Assembly (NCBI RefSeq): GCF_030518195.1 | Contig: NZ_JAULSC010000001.1 | Coordinates: 372,001 to 436,000, forward strand | Reading direction: 5' to 3' | From: Nocardioides cremeus | GTDB lineage: Bacteria > Actinomycetota > Actinomycetes > Propionibacteriales > Nocardioidaceae | Length of the DNA stretch: 64,000 nt | Shown here: positions 1 to 10,639 of the stretch, piece after piece | How positions within the stretch are numbered: the stretch's first letter is position 1 | How the letters are laid out: every line of letters begins with the position of its first letter | Made by a program: the position numbers and the translations under genes | The notes under the pieces: model-generated | Seen by the model: the letters and a program-made list of their open reading frames with translations, nothing else | What the model was told of the DNA's origin: nothing | Database searches by the model: none

Positions 1-590
1 AGGGCGTCTCCTTCGGTGCGCCGGAGAAGAAGCTCGGCATCAAGGGCTCGCCGACCCGCGAGGTCTACCTCGACAACGTGCGCATCACCGCCGACCGGAT
101 GATCGGCGAGGAGGGCACCGGCTTCGAGACCGCCATGAAGACCCTCGACCACACCCGCGTCACCATCGCCGCCCAGGCCGTCGGTGTCGCGCAGGGCGCC
201 CTCGACTACGCGCTCGACTACGCCAAGGAGCGCGAGCAGTTCGGCAAGTCCATCGCCGACTTCCAGGGCCTGCAGTTCATGCTCGCCGACATGGGCATGA
301 AGGTGGAGGCCGCGCGCCAGATGACGTACGCCGCCGCTGGCCGCTCCGAGCGCGGCGACGCCGACCTGACGTTCTTCGGCGCCGCGGCCAAGTGCTTCGC
401 CTCCGACGTGGCCATGGAGGTCACCGTCAACGCCGTGCAGGTGCTCGGCGGCTACGGCTTCACCCGCGACTACCCGGTCGAGCGGATGATGCGCGACGCC
501 AAGATCACCCAGATCTACGAGGGCACCAACCAGGTGCAGCGGATCGTGATGGCCCGCCAGCTCCTCGCCGGGGTCCAGTCGCAGATCTGA
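1..590 (+). CDS. acyl-CoA dehydrogenase, C-terminal part (5' end outside window)
   Basis: FAD-dependent enzyme that oxidises acyl-CoA to the 2-enoyl-CoA and passes electrons to ETF; cytoplasmic, in fatty-acid or branched-chain amino-acid breakdown. The frame is open from base 3, giving about 195 residues: the end of the middle beta domain and the whole C-terminal helical domain. Visible family marks are REQFGKSIADFQ, LGGYGFTRDYPVERMMRDAK and the catalytic-loop IYEGTNQVQRIVMARQLL, where the Glu of YEGT is the usual general base. Substrate chain length cannot be read from this fragment. The next gene starts 53 bases later on the same strand but looks functionally unrelated. Confidence 0.93.
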   Translation, partial: GVSFGAPEKKLGIKGSPTREVYLDNVRITADRMIGEEGTGFETAMKTLDHTRVTIAAQAVGVAQGALDYALDYAKEREQFGKSIADFQGLQFMLADMGMKVEAARQMTYAAAGRSERGDADLTFFGAAAKCFASDVAMEVTVNAVQVLGGYGFTRDYPVERMMRDAKITQIYEGTNQVQRIVMARQLLAGVQSQI

Positions 591-643
591 GCCGCACGCG
601 GCGCGGGCGATGAGTCGCCCGCGCCGCGACGGTCCACCTCCTC

Positions 644-1129
644 ATGACGAACACGACGATGTACCCCTGCCTGTGGTTCGACGGGGTGGCCGAGCAGGCC
701 GCCGAGCACTACGTGGGGATCTTCCCCGGCAGCCAGGTCGAGAAGGTGTGGCGCTCGCCCGCCGACACCCCGGCCGGGCCGGCCGGACAGGTGCTGGTCG
801 TCGACTTCACGCTCGCCGGCCAACGCCTCCAGGCCCTCAACGGCGGGCCCGAGTTCCGCTTCAGCGAGGCCGTGTCGCTGGTCTTCGAGTGCGACGACCA
901 GGCCGAGGTCGACCGGCTGTGGGACGCGCTGGGTGCCGACGGCGGTGAGCCGGGGCCGTGCGGGTGGATCAAGGACCGCTTCGGGCTGTCGTGGCAGGTC
1001 GTCCCGCGACGGCTCAACGAGCTGCTGGACGACCCCGACCCCGACCGTGCCCGCCGCGCCATGGAGGCGATGCTGACCATGGGCAGGCTCGACGTCGCCG
1101 AGCTCGAGCGGGCCGCTGCCGGCGCCTGA
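644..1129 (+). CDS. VOC-superfamily protein of the PhnB / 3-demethylubiquinone methyltransferase-like group
   Basis: A 161-residue protein with the paired beta-alpha-beta-beta-beta modules of the vicinal oxygen chelate superfamily. The start (YPCLWFDGVAEQAAEHYVGI) and the later GWIKDRFGLSWQVVPRRL are typical of the PhnB-like group, often misnamed 3-demethylubiquinone-9 3-methyltransferase. No reaction can be assigned. The ATG at 644 has no clear Shine-Dalgarno sequence. It lies convergent to the AAA ATPase gene with 49 bases between stops. Confidence 0.8.
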   Translation: MTNTTMYPCLWFDGVAEQAAEHYVGIFPGSQVEKVWRSPADTPAGPAGQVLVVDFTLAGQRLQALNGGPEFRFSEAVSLVFECDDQAEVDRLWDALGADGGEPGPCGWIKDRFGLSWQVVPRRLNELLDDPDPDRARRAMEAMLTMGRLDVAELERAAAGA

Positions 1130-1178
1130 GCCGCGGGTCGCGCGGGCGGTCCGTCGGCGCGACGCCTACTGCGCTCGC

Positions 1179-2402
1179 TCAGTCCTTGGCCCGGGTCTTC
1201 TTCGACCGCTCGGGCGGCATGATGAGGTCGGGAATTGCGCGAAGCATGAACTTGTCGAAGTGCGGCACGGTGAACGCCGCATACCCATGCTCAGGCGTGT
1301 AAAGCAGTCCCATGTTGATCAATTGGGCCCGAGTGGGTCCCATCTGGGTGGACTTCCGTCCGATCACGGCCGCGACGTCTTGCGCCTTCTGGGCTTCTGG
1401 ACCGAGCTCAGCCATCGCGCGGAGGTAGATGCGCTCCATCTCGGTTGCGCGGTCCAGACGGACCCGGAAGAACGACTCATCGAGCTTCGCCTCATAGAGC
1501 GGCACGGCTAGCTCGACGTCGTCACGCGTGATTGTGGGGCCCGCTGCCACACCCCATACTGCGTAGCCGAGTTCTTGGATGAAGTAGGGGTAGCCGCTCG
1601 TGACCTCGAGGGCGAGGTCGAGAGCATCGTTGCTGTAGCCAGCCCCCTCGGCGTTGGCGGGCTCGACCAGGGCGGCCCGTGCGTCCCCGTCCTCGAGGTT
1701 GCCGATGTGCGGGAACTTGAACAGTCGTTCCGAGTAGGATTTGGCGTCGCCCGCCAGTTCGGCGATCTGGGGAAGGCCCGCGCCGACCATCGTGACCGGC
1801 AGCCCGCGTTGCACCGTCTTGTGGAGGGCTGAGATCAGAGCTTCCAGTTGTTTGGTCGACAGGAACTGCACCTCGTCGAAGAGCAACACCAGTCCCCGCC
1901 CGGTGTCCTGCGCGGCTTCGCCGACCGCCACAAGCAGGTCGGAGAGATCGGCCTGCAGATCCTGCTGGTCGGCGAAACCTTCGGCTGCATCGACGTCCAT
2001 GCCGCCGGTCAAGGTCCCGGCCGGGTCGACCGAGATGCTGAAGGACTTGAGCACGGCTGCTGCGCGAAGCACCCTGTCGCTCCAGCGAGCCTTGGGTGAC
2101 ATCTCGAACAGCGATGTCCGGATGGCGCTCACCATCTGCCGGCGGAAGTGCTCGTCGTCGTGCTTGGAGACCTCGCGTTCGACCACGACCCAGTTCAGCT
2201 CTTGGGCCTTGCTGCGGAACTTGCCCAGAAGGACTGTCTTTCCGACGCCACGCAAGCCGGTGATGATCATGGACTGCTCGGTCCGGCCGACGCTCATCCG
2301 GCGAAGGAGGAGGTCGAAGGTCTGCATCTGGACGTCGCGTCCCCGCACCGCGAGGGGCTGCGCGCCTGCGTTGGGCGTGTAGGGGTTCGCGACGGGGTCC
2401 AT
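1179..2402 (-). CDS. AAA-type ATP-binding protein, probably horizontally acquired
   Basis: A 407-residue P-loop ATPase. Walker A is GLRGVGKT (about residues 49-56) and Walker B is LVLLFDEVQF (about 171-180); a sensor-1-like VTMVGAGLP follows near 203-211. The C-terminal third looks like a winged-helix region (IGRKSTQMGPTRAQLINMGL). This is the architecture of the AAA_16/archaeal-ATPase-like group, STAND-like proteins often found singly in bacterial genomes with unknown targets. Base composition is visibly lower in GC than both neighbours, with AT-containing codons that are rare elsewhere in the window, suggesting transfer. No toxin, nuclease or phage gene lies beside it. The biological role is not known. 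Confidence 0.8.
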   Translation of the reverse strand: MDPVANPYTPNAGAQPLAVRGRDVQMQTFDLLLRRMSVGRTEQSMIITGLRGVGKTVLLGKFRSKAQELNWVVVEREVSKHDDEHFRRQMVSAIRTSLFEMSPKARWSDRVLRAAAVLKSFSISVDPAGTLTGGMDVDAAEGFADQQDLQADLSDLLVAVGEAAQDTGRGLVLLFDEVQFLSTKQLEALISALHKTVQRGLPVTMVGAGLPQIAELAGDAKSYSERLFKFPHIGNLEDGDARAALVEPANAEGAGYSNDALDLALEVTSGYPYFIQELGYAVWGVAAGPTITRDDVELAVPLYEAKLDESFFRVRLDRATEMERIYLRAMAELGPEAQKAQDVAAVIGRKSTQMGPTRAQLINMGLLYTPEHGYAAFTVPHFDKFMLRAIPDLIMPPERSKKTRAKD

Positions 2403-2408
2403 GGCGCG

Positions 2409-2414
2409 ACCTTA
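2409..2414 (-). promoter_or_regulatory. predicted -10 element of the AAA ATPase gene
   Basis: On the minus strand TAAGGT fits the actinobacterial TANNNT -10 consensus and ends six bases before the ATG at 2402, the spacing expected for a leaderless transcript. It overlaps the left arm of a 13-bp inverted repeat. Confidence 0.5.
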
Positions 2415-2467
2415 GGTTCTTTATCCACGTTTATCTACTACGCGTAAAGCTGCCTAAAGAACTTAAG
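2411..2467. repeat. 13-bp inverted repeat in an AT-rich intergenic patch
   Basis: The left arm 2411-2423 (CTTAGGTTCTTTA) and right arm 2455-2467 (TAAAGAACTTAAG) are reverse complements with one mismatch, separated by 31 bases. The left arm overlaps the predicted -10 of the AAA ATPase gene, so an autoregulatory operator is the simplest reading. An element end is an alternative, but no partner copy was seen at the other end of the gene. Confidence 0.6.
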
Positions 2468-2599
2468 GCTGCAAGTCCCGGTGGGTGGTCGCCGCCACAG
2501 CCGCTGTTCACCGCCGCGATGTTTGCAAAGGACACCGGCTGGTTACGGGTGCGCCATCGCGCTGCCGCGCGACCCGTCCCGACACCAAGGAGGAGCGAG

Positions 2600-3736
<1,137 letters not shown>

Positions 3737-3739
3737 ACG

Positions 3740-4516
3740 ATGGCGGCGACGAACGAGTCGACCGGAGCCCGTCAGGGCCGGGCGGCTGCGGGGACCGCCG
3801 CGTTCTTCGCCGAGGTGGTGGGCACCTTCATGCTGGTCTTCGCGGGGACCGCGGCGGTGCTCGCCACCCAGCGGCTGGACCCGAGTGAAGGCTTCAGCGT
3901 CGTCGACGACGTGGCGATCGCGCTCGCCTTCGCCTTCGGGATCCTCGCGGCCGTCTACACGGTGGCTGAGATCTCAGGCGCCCACATCAACCCGGCGGTG
4001 ACGATCGCACTGGCCGCGGTCGGGCGCTTCCCGTGGCGGGTCGTGCCGGCGTACGTGCTGGCCCAGCTCATCGGCGGGCTGCTGGCCGGGTTGATGAACT
4101 GGCTGATGTTCGGGGACGTGGCGAAGGAGCTGGCGCTCGGCGGGACGCAGCCGGGCGAGGGGGTGAGCTGGTGGACGGCGTTGGTCACCGAGTTCGTCAT
4201 CACCGCGGTGCTGCTGGTCGTCGTGATGGCCACGGCTGTCTACGAGGGAGCCCCCGGCGCGGGGACGTTCGCCGGTCTCGCCATCGGGCTCTGGGTCGGC
4301 GCGGCCGTGCTGCTCGCGCTGCCGATCTCGGGTGCCTCCCTGAACCCGGCACGCACCCTGGGCCCCGACATCGTCGCCGGGGCCTTCCCTGGCTGGTGGA
4401 TCTACGTGGTGGGGCCGGTCGTCGGTGGCATCGCCGGGGCCGCGCTGTGGACGCTGCTGCTCGAGCGGGGCGACAAGCAGGTCGTCGAGTCGATGGGAGC
4501 TGATGACGATGACTGA
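3740..4516 (+). CDS. MIP-family channel (aquaporin / glycerol facilitator)
   Basis: A 258-residue membrane channel of the major intrinsic protein family. Both selectivity half-helices are present, HINPAVTIAL and SLNPARTLGP, each with the NPA signature, and six hydrophobic helices are readable. The spacing and the NPAR of the second loop favour a water-selective aquaporin over a glycerol facilitator, though this is inference. It lies between a formaldehyde-dehydrogenase-like gene and a type II NADH dehydrogenase, with a 3-base gap before and an 8-base overlap after, pointing to one operon. The acidic C-terminal tail (GADDDD) is unusual but short. Confidence 0.92.
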   Translation: MAATNESTGARQGRAAAGTAAFFAEVVGTFMLVFAGTAAVLATQRLDPSEGFSVVDDVAIALAFAFGILAAVYTVAEISGAHINPAVTIALAAVGRFPWRVVPAYVLAQLIGGLLAGLMNWLMFGDVAKELALGGTQPGEGVSWWTALVTEFVITAVLLVVVMATAVYEGAPGAGTFAGLAIGLWVGAAVLLALPISGASLNPARTLGPDIVAGAFPGWWIYVVGPVVGGIAGAALWTLLLERGDKQVVESMGADDDD

Positions 4517-5811
4517 GACCGCGACGCGTGACGCCGCCCGACCACGGGTGGTCGTCGTGGGGGGCGGCTTCGCCGGCCTGAGCGCCGTACGCCGGCTGCG
4601 CGACGAGGACGTCGACGTCACGCTGGTCGACCGGCACACCTACAGCACGCTGCAGCCGCTGCTCTACCAGGTCGCGACCGCTTCGCTGAACGCCGGCGAC
4701 GTCACCTGGTTCCTGCGCACGATCCGGTCGAAGCAGAAGAACGTGCGGGTCATCAACGCCACGGTCGAGGCGATGGACCACGACGCGCGCGAGGTCGTGC
4801 TCGACGACGGGCAACGGGTGGCCTACGACCACCTGGTCGTCGCCGCCGGGGCCACGGCCAACTTCTTCGGGATCAAGGGGGCCCAGGAGCACGCGCTGCC
4901 GCTCTACACCCGCTCCCAGGCGCTGGCGATCCGCGACGAGGTCTTCTCCCAGCTCGAGCGGGCCGCGGCTCGTGACCCCGACCGCGAGCTGCGGATCATC
5001 GTCGTGGGCGGTGGTGCGACCGGGGTCGAGACCGCGGGTGCGCTGGCCGAGCTGCGCAACCGCGACATGGCAGTCACCTATCCCGAGCTCGACCCCGCCA
5101 GGACGCACATCACGCTGCTGGAGATGATGCCGGTCCTGCTCAAGCCCTTCTCCCGCAAGGCGCAGGAGTACGCCCTCGCGTCGCTGGTCGAGCGCGGGGT
5201 CGACGTGCGGGTCGACACCGCCGTGCAGGAGGTGCGCCCCGACGGGGTCGTCGACGCCGACGGCAACCACATCCCGGCCGGCATCGTCGTGTGGGCCTCG
5301 GGCGTGACGGTCCACGACGTCGTGTCCCAGTGGGACCTCCCACAGGGCAAGGGCGGCCGGGTGCAGGTCGACGACCACCTGCGGGTCGTCGGCCGCGACG
5401 GTGTCCTCGCCGCCGGCGACATCGCCGCCGGACCCGGCGACGACGCGCTGCCGCAGCTGGCCCAACCCGCGCTGCAGGGCGGGCGGTACGCCGCAGGCGT
5501 GATCGCCGCGAGGGTCCGGGGCGAGCCACCGCCCCCGCCGTTCCGCTACCGCGACAAGGGGATGATGGCCACCATCGGCCGCCGCGCCGCGGTGGCGCAG
5601 GTCAAGCACCTGCCCACCATCACCGGCACCCTCGCCTGGCTGCTGTGGATGGCGGTGCACGTGTTCTACCTGCTGGGCGTGCGCAACCGGATCGCCACGA
5701 TCGTCAACCTGTCGGCGCGCTACGTGTTCTGGCGCCACGGCCACGACGCGATCGTGGGTGAGACGGACCTGCGAGGCCCCGGTCCCGGCACCCGGGACCG
5801 GGACCTCGAGG

Positions 5812-5837
<26 letters not shown>
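4509..5837 (+). CDS. ndh: type II NADH:quinone oxidoreductase (NDH-2)
   Basis: A 442-residue membrane-associated flavoprotein that passes electrons from NADH to menaquinone without pumping protons. Two dinucleotide-binding motifs are visible: VVVVGGGFAGLSAVRRL for FAD at the N-terminus and IIVVGGGATGVETAGAL for NADH in the middle; AAGDIA marks the late FAD site. The C-terminal segment TLAWLLWMAVHVFYLLGVRN is the usual membrane anchor. ATG 4509 has GGGAG nine bases upstream; ATG 4503 is too close to it. The last 26 bases overlap the 3' end of the RNase J gene on the other strand, and a strong hairpin sits inside its final codons. Confidence 0.9.
5773..5807. terminator. hairpin in the tail of ndh, candidate bidirectional terminator
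   Basis: A 16-bp stem with one mismatch and a 3-base loop (arms 5773-5788 and 5792-5807, core CCGGTCCCGG). It lies just before the convergent stops of ndh (5837) and rnj (5812), as expected of a bidirectional terminator, but there is no T-tract. It is translated as part of the ndh tail. Confidence 0.55.
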
Positions 5838-7497
<1,660 letters not shown>

Positions 7498-7575
7498 TCG
7501 GTGTCCTCACGTGCGTAGGGGAAGCAGCCGGGTCACCCGGCCGCCCCGTCAGGGTAGTGGTCCCCGGCCGCCACG

Positions 7576-7581
7576 TAGAGT
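7576..7581 (+). promoter_or_regulatory. predicted -10 element of prfC (leaderless)
   Basis: TAGAGT fits TANNNT and ends six bases before the GTG start at 7588; there is no Shine-Dalgarno sequence between them. Confidence 0.5.
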
Positions 7582-7587
7582 CGACGG

Positions 7588-9159
7588 GTGGATGAACCCG
7601 ACCTCCGACCGCGCCGGACCTTCGCCGTCATCAGCCATCCCGACGCCGGCAAGTCGACGCTGACCGAGGCGCTGGCCCTGCACGCGGCCGTGATCGCCGA
7701 GGCCGGAGCGGTGCACGGCAAGGGTGGTCGCAAGGGCACGGTCTCCGACTGGATGGAGATGGAGAAGGCCCGCGGCATCTCGATCACCTCCGCCGCGCTG
7801 CAGTTCGCGTACGGCGACCACGTGGTCAACCTGGTCGACACCCCCGGCCACGCCGACTTCTCCGAGGACACCTACCGGGTGCTCTCGGCGGTCGACTCCG
7901 CGGTGATGCTCGTCGACGCCGCCAAGGGCCTCGAGCCGCAGACCCTCAAGCTCTTCCAGGTCTGCGCCCACCGGGGCATCCCGGTGATCACGGTCATCAA
8001 CAAGTGGGACCGCCCCGGCCTCGACCCGCTCGAGCTGCTCGACTCCATCGAGAAGCAGATCGGGCTCCGGCCCACCCCGCTGACCTGGCCGGTCGGCGTG
8101 GCCGGCGACTTCCGCGGCGTCCTCGACCGGCGTACGGGCGGGTTCGTGCGCTACACCCGCACCGCGGGCGGCAGCACCCGGGCGCCCGAGGAGCACCTCG
8201 ACGCCGAGGCCGCCGCCGCCGCGGAGCCCGAGCGCTGGGCGGAGGCGCAGGAGGGCCACGAGCTGCTCAGCGCCGACGGCGCCGACCACGACCAGGAGAG
8301 CTTCCTGGCCGGCCGGACCACCCCGGTGCTCTTCGCCTCGGCGCTGTCGAACTTCGGCGTCGCCCAGCTGCTCGGGGTGCTGCTCGAGCTGGCCCCGCCG
8401 CCGGGGCCCACCACGGCCGTCGACGAGAGCGAGCGCCAGCCCGACGACGACTTCAGCGCCTTCGTCTTCAAGGTGCAGTCGGGCATGGACACCGCCCACC
8501 GCGACCGGCTCGCCTACGCCCGCGTCTGCTCGGGCACCTTCGAGCGAGGCATGGTCGTCACCCACGCCACCACCGGGCGCCCCTTCACCACCAAGTACGC
8601 CCAGGCCGTCTTCGGCCGCGAGCGCACCTCGGTCGAGCGGGCCCGTCCGGGCGACATCATCGGTCTGGTCAACGCCTCGGCGCTGCGGGTCGGCGACACG
8701 ATCCACGCCGGCCCGCCGGTGCGCTACCCGCCGATCGCCAGCTTCGCGCCCGAGCACTTCGCCACCGTCAGCGTCACCGACACCGGGCGGTGGAAGCAGT
8801 TCCGCAAGGGCATCGAGCAGCTCGACCAGGAGGGCGTCATCCAGGTCCTGCGCTCCGAGCTCCGCGGCGAGCACGCCCCGGTGCTGGCCGCCGTCGGGCC
8901 GATGCAGTTCGAGGTGGTCACCTCCCGGATGGAGGCGGAGTACCGCGCCCCGGTGCGCCTGGAGCACCTCGACTACTCCATCGCCCGCCGGGTCGACCCC
9001 GAGCAGCGCGACGAGGTGGCCGCGCTGCGCGGCGTCGAGGTCATGCAGCGCACCGACGGGGTGCTGTTGGCGCTCTTCTCCGACCGTTGGCGCCTCGAGG
9101 CGATCGAGCGGATGAACCCGCACCTCGACCTCCAGGCCCTGGTGGCGGGCCGGGGCTGA
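7588..9159 (+). CDS. prfC: peptide chain release factor 3
   Basis: A 523-residue translational GTPase that recycles RF1/RF2 from the ribosome after termination. The G-domain motifs are clear: SHPDAGKST (G1), DTPGHADFSEDTYR (G3) and NKWDR (G4), followed by the beta-barrel domain (FKVQSGMDTAHRDRLAYARV) and the RF3-specific C-terminal region with RKGIEQLDQEGVIQVL. Length matches the family. The first codon is GTG with no Shine-Dalgarno sequence. It ends four bases before the convergent ArsO-like gene. Confidence 0.96.
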   Translation: MDEPDLRPRRTFAVISHPDAGKSTLTEALALHAAVIAEAGAVHGKGGRKGTVSDWMEMEKARGISITSAALQFAYGDHVVNLVDTPGHADFSEDTYRVLSAVDSAVMLVDAAKGLEPQTLKLFQVCAHRGIPVITVINKWDRPGLDPLELLDSIEKQIGLRPTPLTWPVGVAGDFRGVLDRRTGGFVRYTRTAGGSTRAPEEHLDAEAAAAAEPERWAEAQEGHELLSADGADHDQESFLAGRTTPVLFASALSNFGVAQLLGVLLELAPPPGPTTAVDESERQPDDDFSAFVFKVQSGMDTAHRDRLAYARVCSGTFERGMVVTHATTGRPFTTKYAQAVFGRERTSVERARPGDIIGLVNASALRVGDTIHAGPPVRYPPIASFAPEHFATVSVTDTGRWKQFRKGIEQLDQEGVIQVLRSELRGEHAPVLAAVGPMQFEVVTSRMEAEYRAPVRLEHLDYSIARRVDPEQRDEVAALRGVEVMQRTDGVLLALFSDRWRLEAIERMNPHLDLQALVAGRG

Positions 9160-9162
9160 GCC

Positions 9163-10539
9163 CTACCTGACGGCGGGCACGCCGAGCAGCTCCGGGCCGG
9201 CGGGGGAGCAGCAGCCGGCCCCGGCCTGCGCGTCGCCCTCGGTGTCGCCCTCGATGTCGTACGTCGGTGCCGCGCCGCACACGCCGGTCTCGGGCAGCAC
9301 CAGCTCGACCCGGTCGGCGGCCTCCTGGTCGCCGGCGATCTCGGCCACCACCGAGCGGACCTGCTCGCAGCCGGTCAGCGTCAGGAACGACGGCGCCCGG
9401 CCGTAGGACTTCATGCCCACGATGTAGAGCCCCTGCTCGGGCTGGCGCAGCACCGAGGCGCCGTGCGGTGAGACCGAGCCGCAGGAGTGGTGCTCGGGGT
9501 GGATCTCGGGGGCCAGCAGCCGCGGCGCCGACAGCTCGGGGTCGAGGTCGAGGTGGACCTCGCTGAGCCACGACACGTCGGGGCGGAAGCCGGTCACGGC
9601 CACCACCTCGTCGACGCCCGTGACCTCCCGACCGTCGAGCGAGGTCAGCACCAGTCGCCCGGTCTCCTCGACGCGGCGCACGGAGGTGGTCCGGAAGCCG
9701 GTGACGGTCTCGACGGTGCCCGACGCGGCGACGGCGCGGGCGCGCTCGCCCAGGGCACCGCGGGCCTCGAGCTCGTCGGCGTCGCCGCCGCCGAAGGCGT
9801 GCCCGACGTCGCCGCGCCGCAGCAGCCAGGTCACCCGGGTGCCGGGCTCCTCGGCGGCGAGCCGGCCCAGCGCGACCAGCGCGTTCTGCGCCGACGCCCC
9901 GGCCCCGGCCACCACCACGTGGCGGCCGGCCAGCCGGGCACGGACGGCGGGGTCGTCGACGTCGGGGACGGCGTACGTGACGTGGTCGGCGTGCTCGCGC
10001 TCGCCCGGGGCGGGGTAGCCGTCGGTGCCCAGCGGGCCGGGCCGGCCCCAGGTGCCGGAGGCGTCGACGACCGCGGCGGCGCTGCGCACCTCGTGGCCGC
10101 CAGGGGTCTCGACGTGCACCGCGAACGGCACCCGCTCGCGGTCGACGGCGACCAGCAGGTCGCGGCCCTGGCGAGCCACCCCGGTCACGCGGTGCCCGGT
10201 GCGGACCTCGACGCCGGCGGCGACGAGGGCCTCGGCCAGCGGGCACAGGTAGTGCTCGACCCACTCGGCGCCGGTGGGCGGGGTCGGGTCGGTGGGCCGG
10301 GTCCACCCTGTCGGCTCGAGCAGCCGCGCCGCGGCGTCGTCGACGAGCTCGGACCACGGCGAGAAGAGCCGCACGTGGCCCCACTCGGTGACGGCCGCCG
10401 CCGGGCTCGCGCCGGCCTCGAGCACGACGACGGGCAGCCCGCGCTCGTGGGCGTGCGCGGCGGCGGCCAGCCCGATGGGCCCGGCGCCGACGACGACGAG
10501 CGGCTGGGCGGTGGTGGGGGTCAGGGCGAGGTACGGCAT
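9163..10539 (-). CDS. FAD/NAD(P)-dependent oxidoreductase, ArsO-like flavoprotein monooxygenase
   Basis: A 458-residue flavoprotein. FAD motif VVVGAGPIGLAAAAHA lies near the N-terminus and a second Rossmann motif VVVAGAGASAQNALVAL in the middle, the two-site layout of flavin-containing monooxygenases. Actinobacterial ars clusters carry a flavoprotein of this type called ArsO, whose exact reaction is unclear. The C-terminal tail holds a lone Cys and a vicinal Cys pair (GAGCCSP) that could bind arsenic; that is inference. It is transcribed divergently from an ArsR-ArsN fusion with palindromes between, which is the main support for an arsenic role. Confidence 0.75.
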   Translation of the reverse strand: MPYLALTPTTAQPLVVVGAGPIGLAAAAHAHERGLPVVVLEAGASPAAAVTEWGHVRLFSPWSELVDDAAARLLEPTGWTRPTDPTPPTGAEWVEHYLCPLAEALVAAGVEVRTGHRVTGVARQGRDLLVAVDRERVPFAVHVETPGGHEVRSAAAVVDASGTWGRPGPLGTDGYPAPGEREHADHVTYAVPDVDDPAVRARLAGRHVVVAGAGASAQNALVALGRLAAEEPGTRVTWLLRRGDVGHAFGGGDADELEARGALGERARAVAASGTVETVTGFRTTSVRRVEETGRLVLTSLDGREVTGVDEVVAVTGFRPDVSWLSEVHLDLDPELSAPRLLAPEIHPEHHSCGSVSPHGASVLRQPEQGLYIVGMKSYGRAPSFLTLTGCEQVRSVVAEIAGDQEAADRVELVLPETGVCGAAPTYDIEGDTEGDAQAGAGCCSPAGPELLGVPAVR

Positions 10540-10552
10540 CGGGTCCTCAGTT

Positions 10553-10570
10553 CATCGACGACGGTCGATG
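10553..10570. promoter_or_regulatory. candidate ArsR operator, site 1
   Basis: An inverted repeat CATCGAC / GTCGATG with a 4-base spacer, 14 bases upstream of the ArsO-like start codon. It shares the ATCGA core with site 2. Confidence 0.5.
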
Positions 10571-10587
10571 TAGACGGTATCGACTGT

Positions 10588-10611
10588 GATCGATGGACGC
10601 AACCATCGATC
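10588..10611. promoter_or_regulatory. candidate ArsR operator, site 2
   Basis: A perfect inverted repeat GATCGATGG / CCATCGATC with a 6-base spacer (10597-10602). It lies where the -35 of the arsR-type gene should be, directly upstream of its -10 at 10627. ArsR/SmtB operators are AT-rich imperfect palindromes placed this way. Confidence 0.6.
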
Positions 10612-10626
10612 TGTGTCGATCGAGGC

Positions 10627-10632
10627 TAGGCT
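10627..10632 (+). promoter_or_regulatory. predicted -10 of the ArsR-ArsN gene (leaderless)
   Basis: TAGGCT ends seven bases before the ATG at 10640, with no Shine-Dalgarno sequence between, so transcription probably begins at or beside the start codon. Confidence 0.5.
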
Positions 10633-10639
10633 GGTCGTC

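Noticed and set aside
2421..2429. TTATCCACG, resembling an E. coli DnaA box
   Set aside because: One copy only, inside the AAA ATPase upstream region, with no cluster of boxes, no dnaA/dnaN and no other origin feature. Actinobacterial boxes are usually TTGTCCACA.
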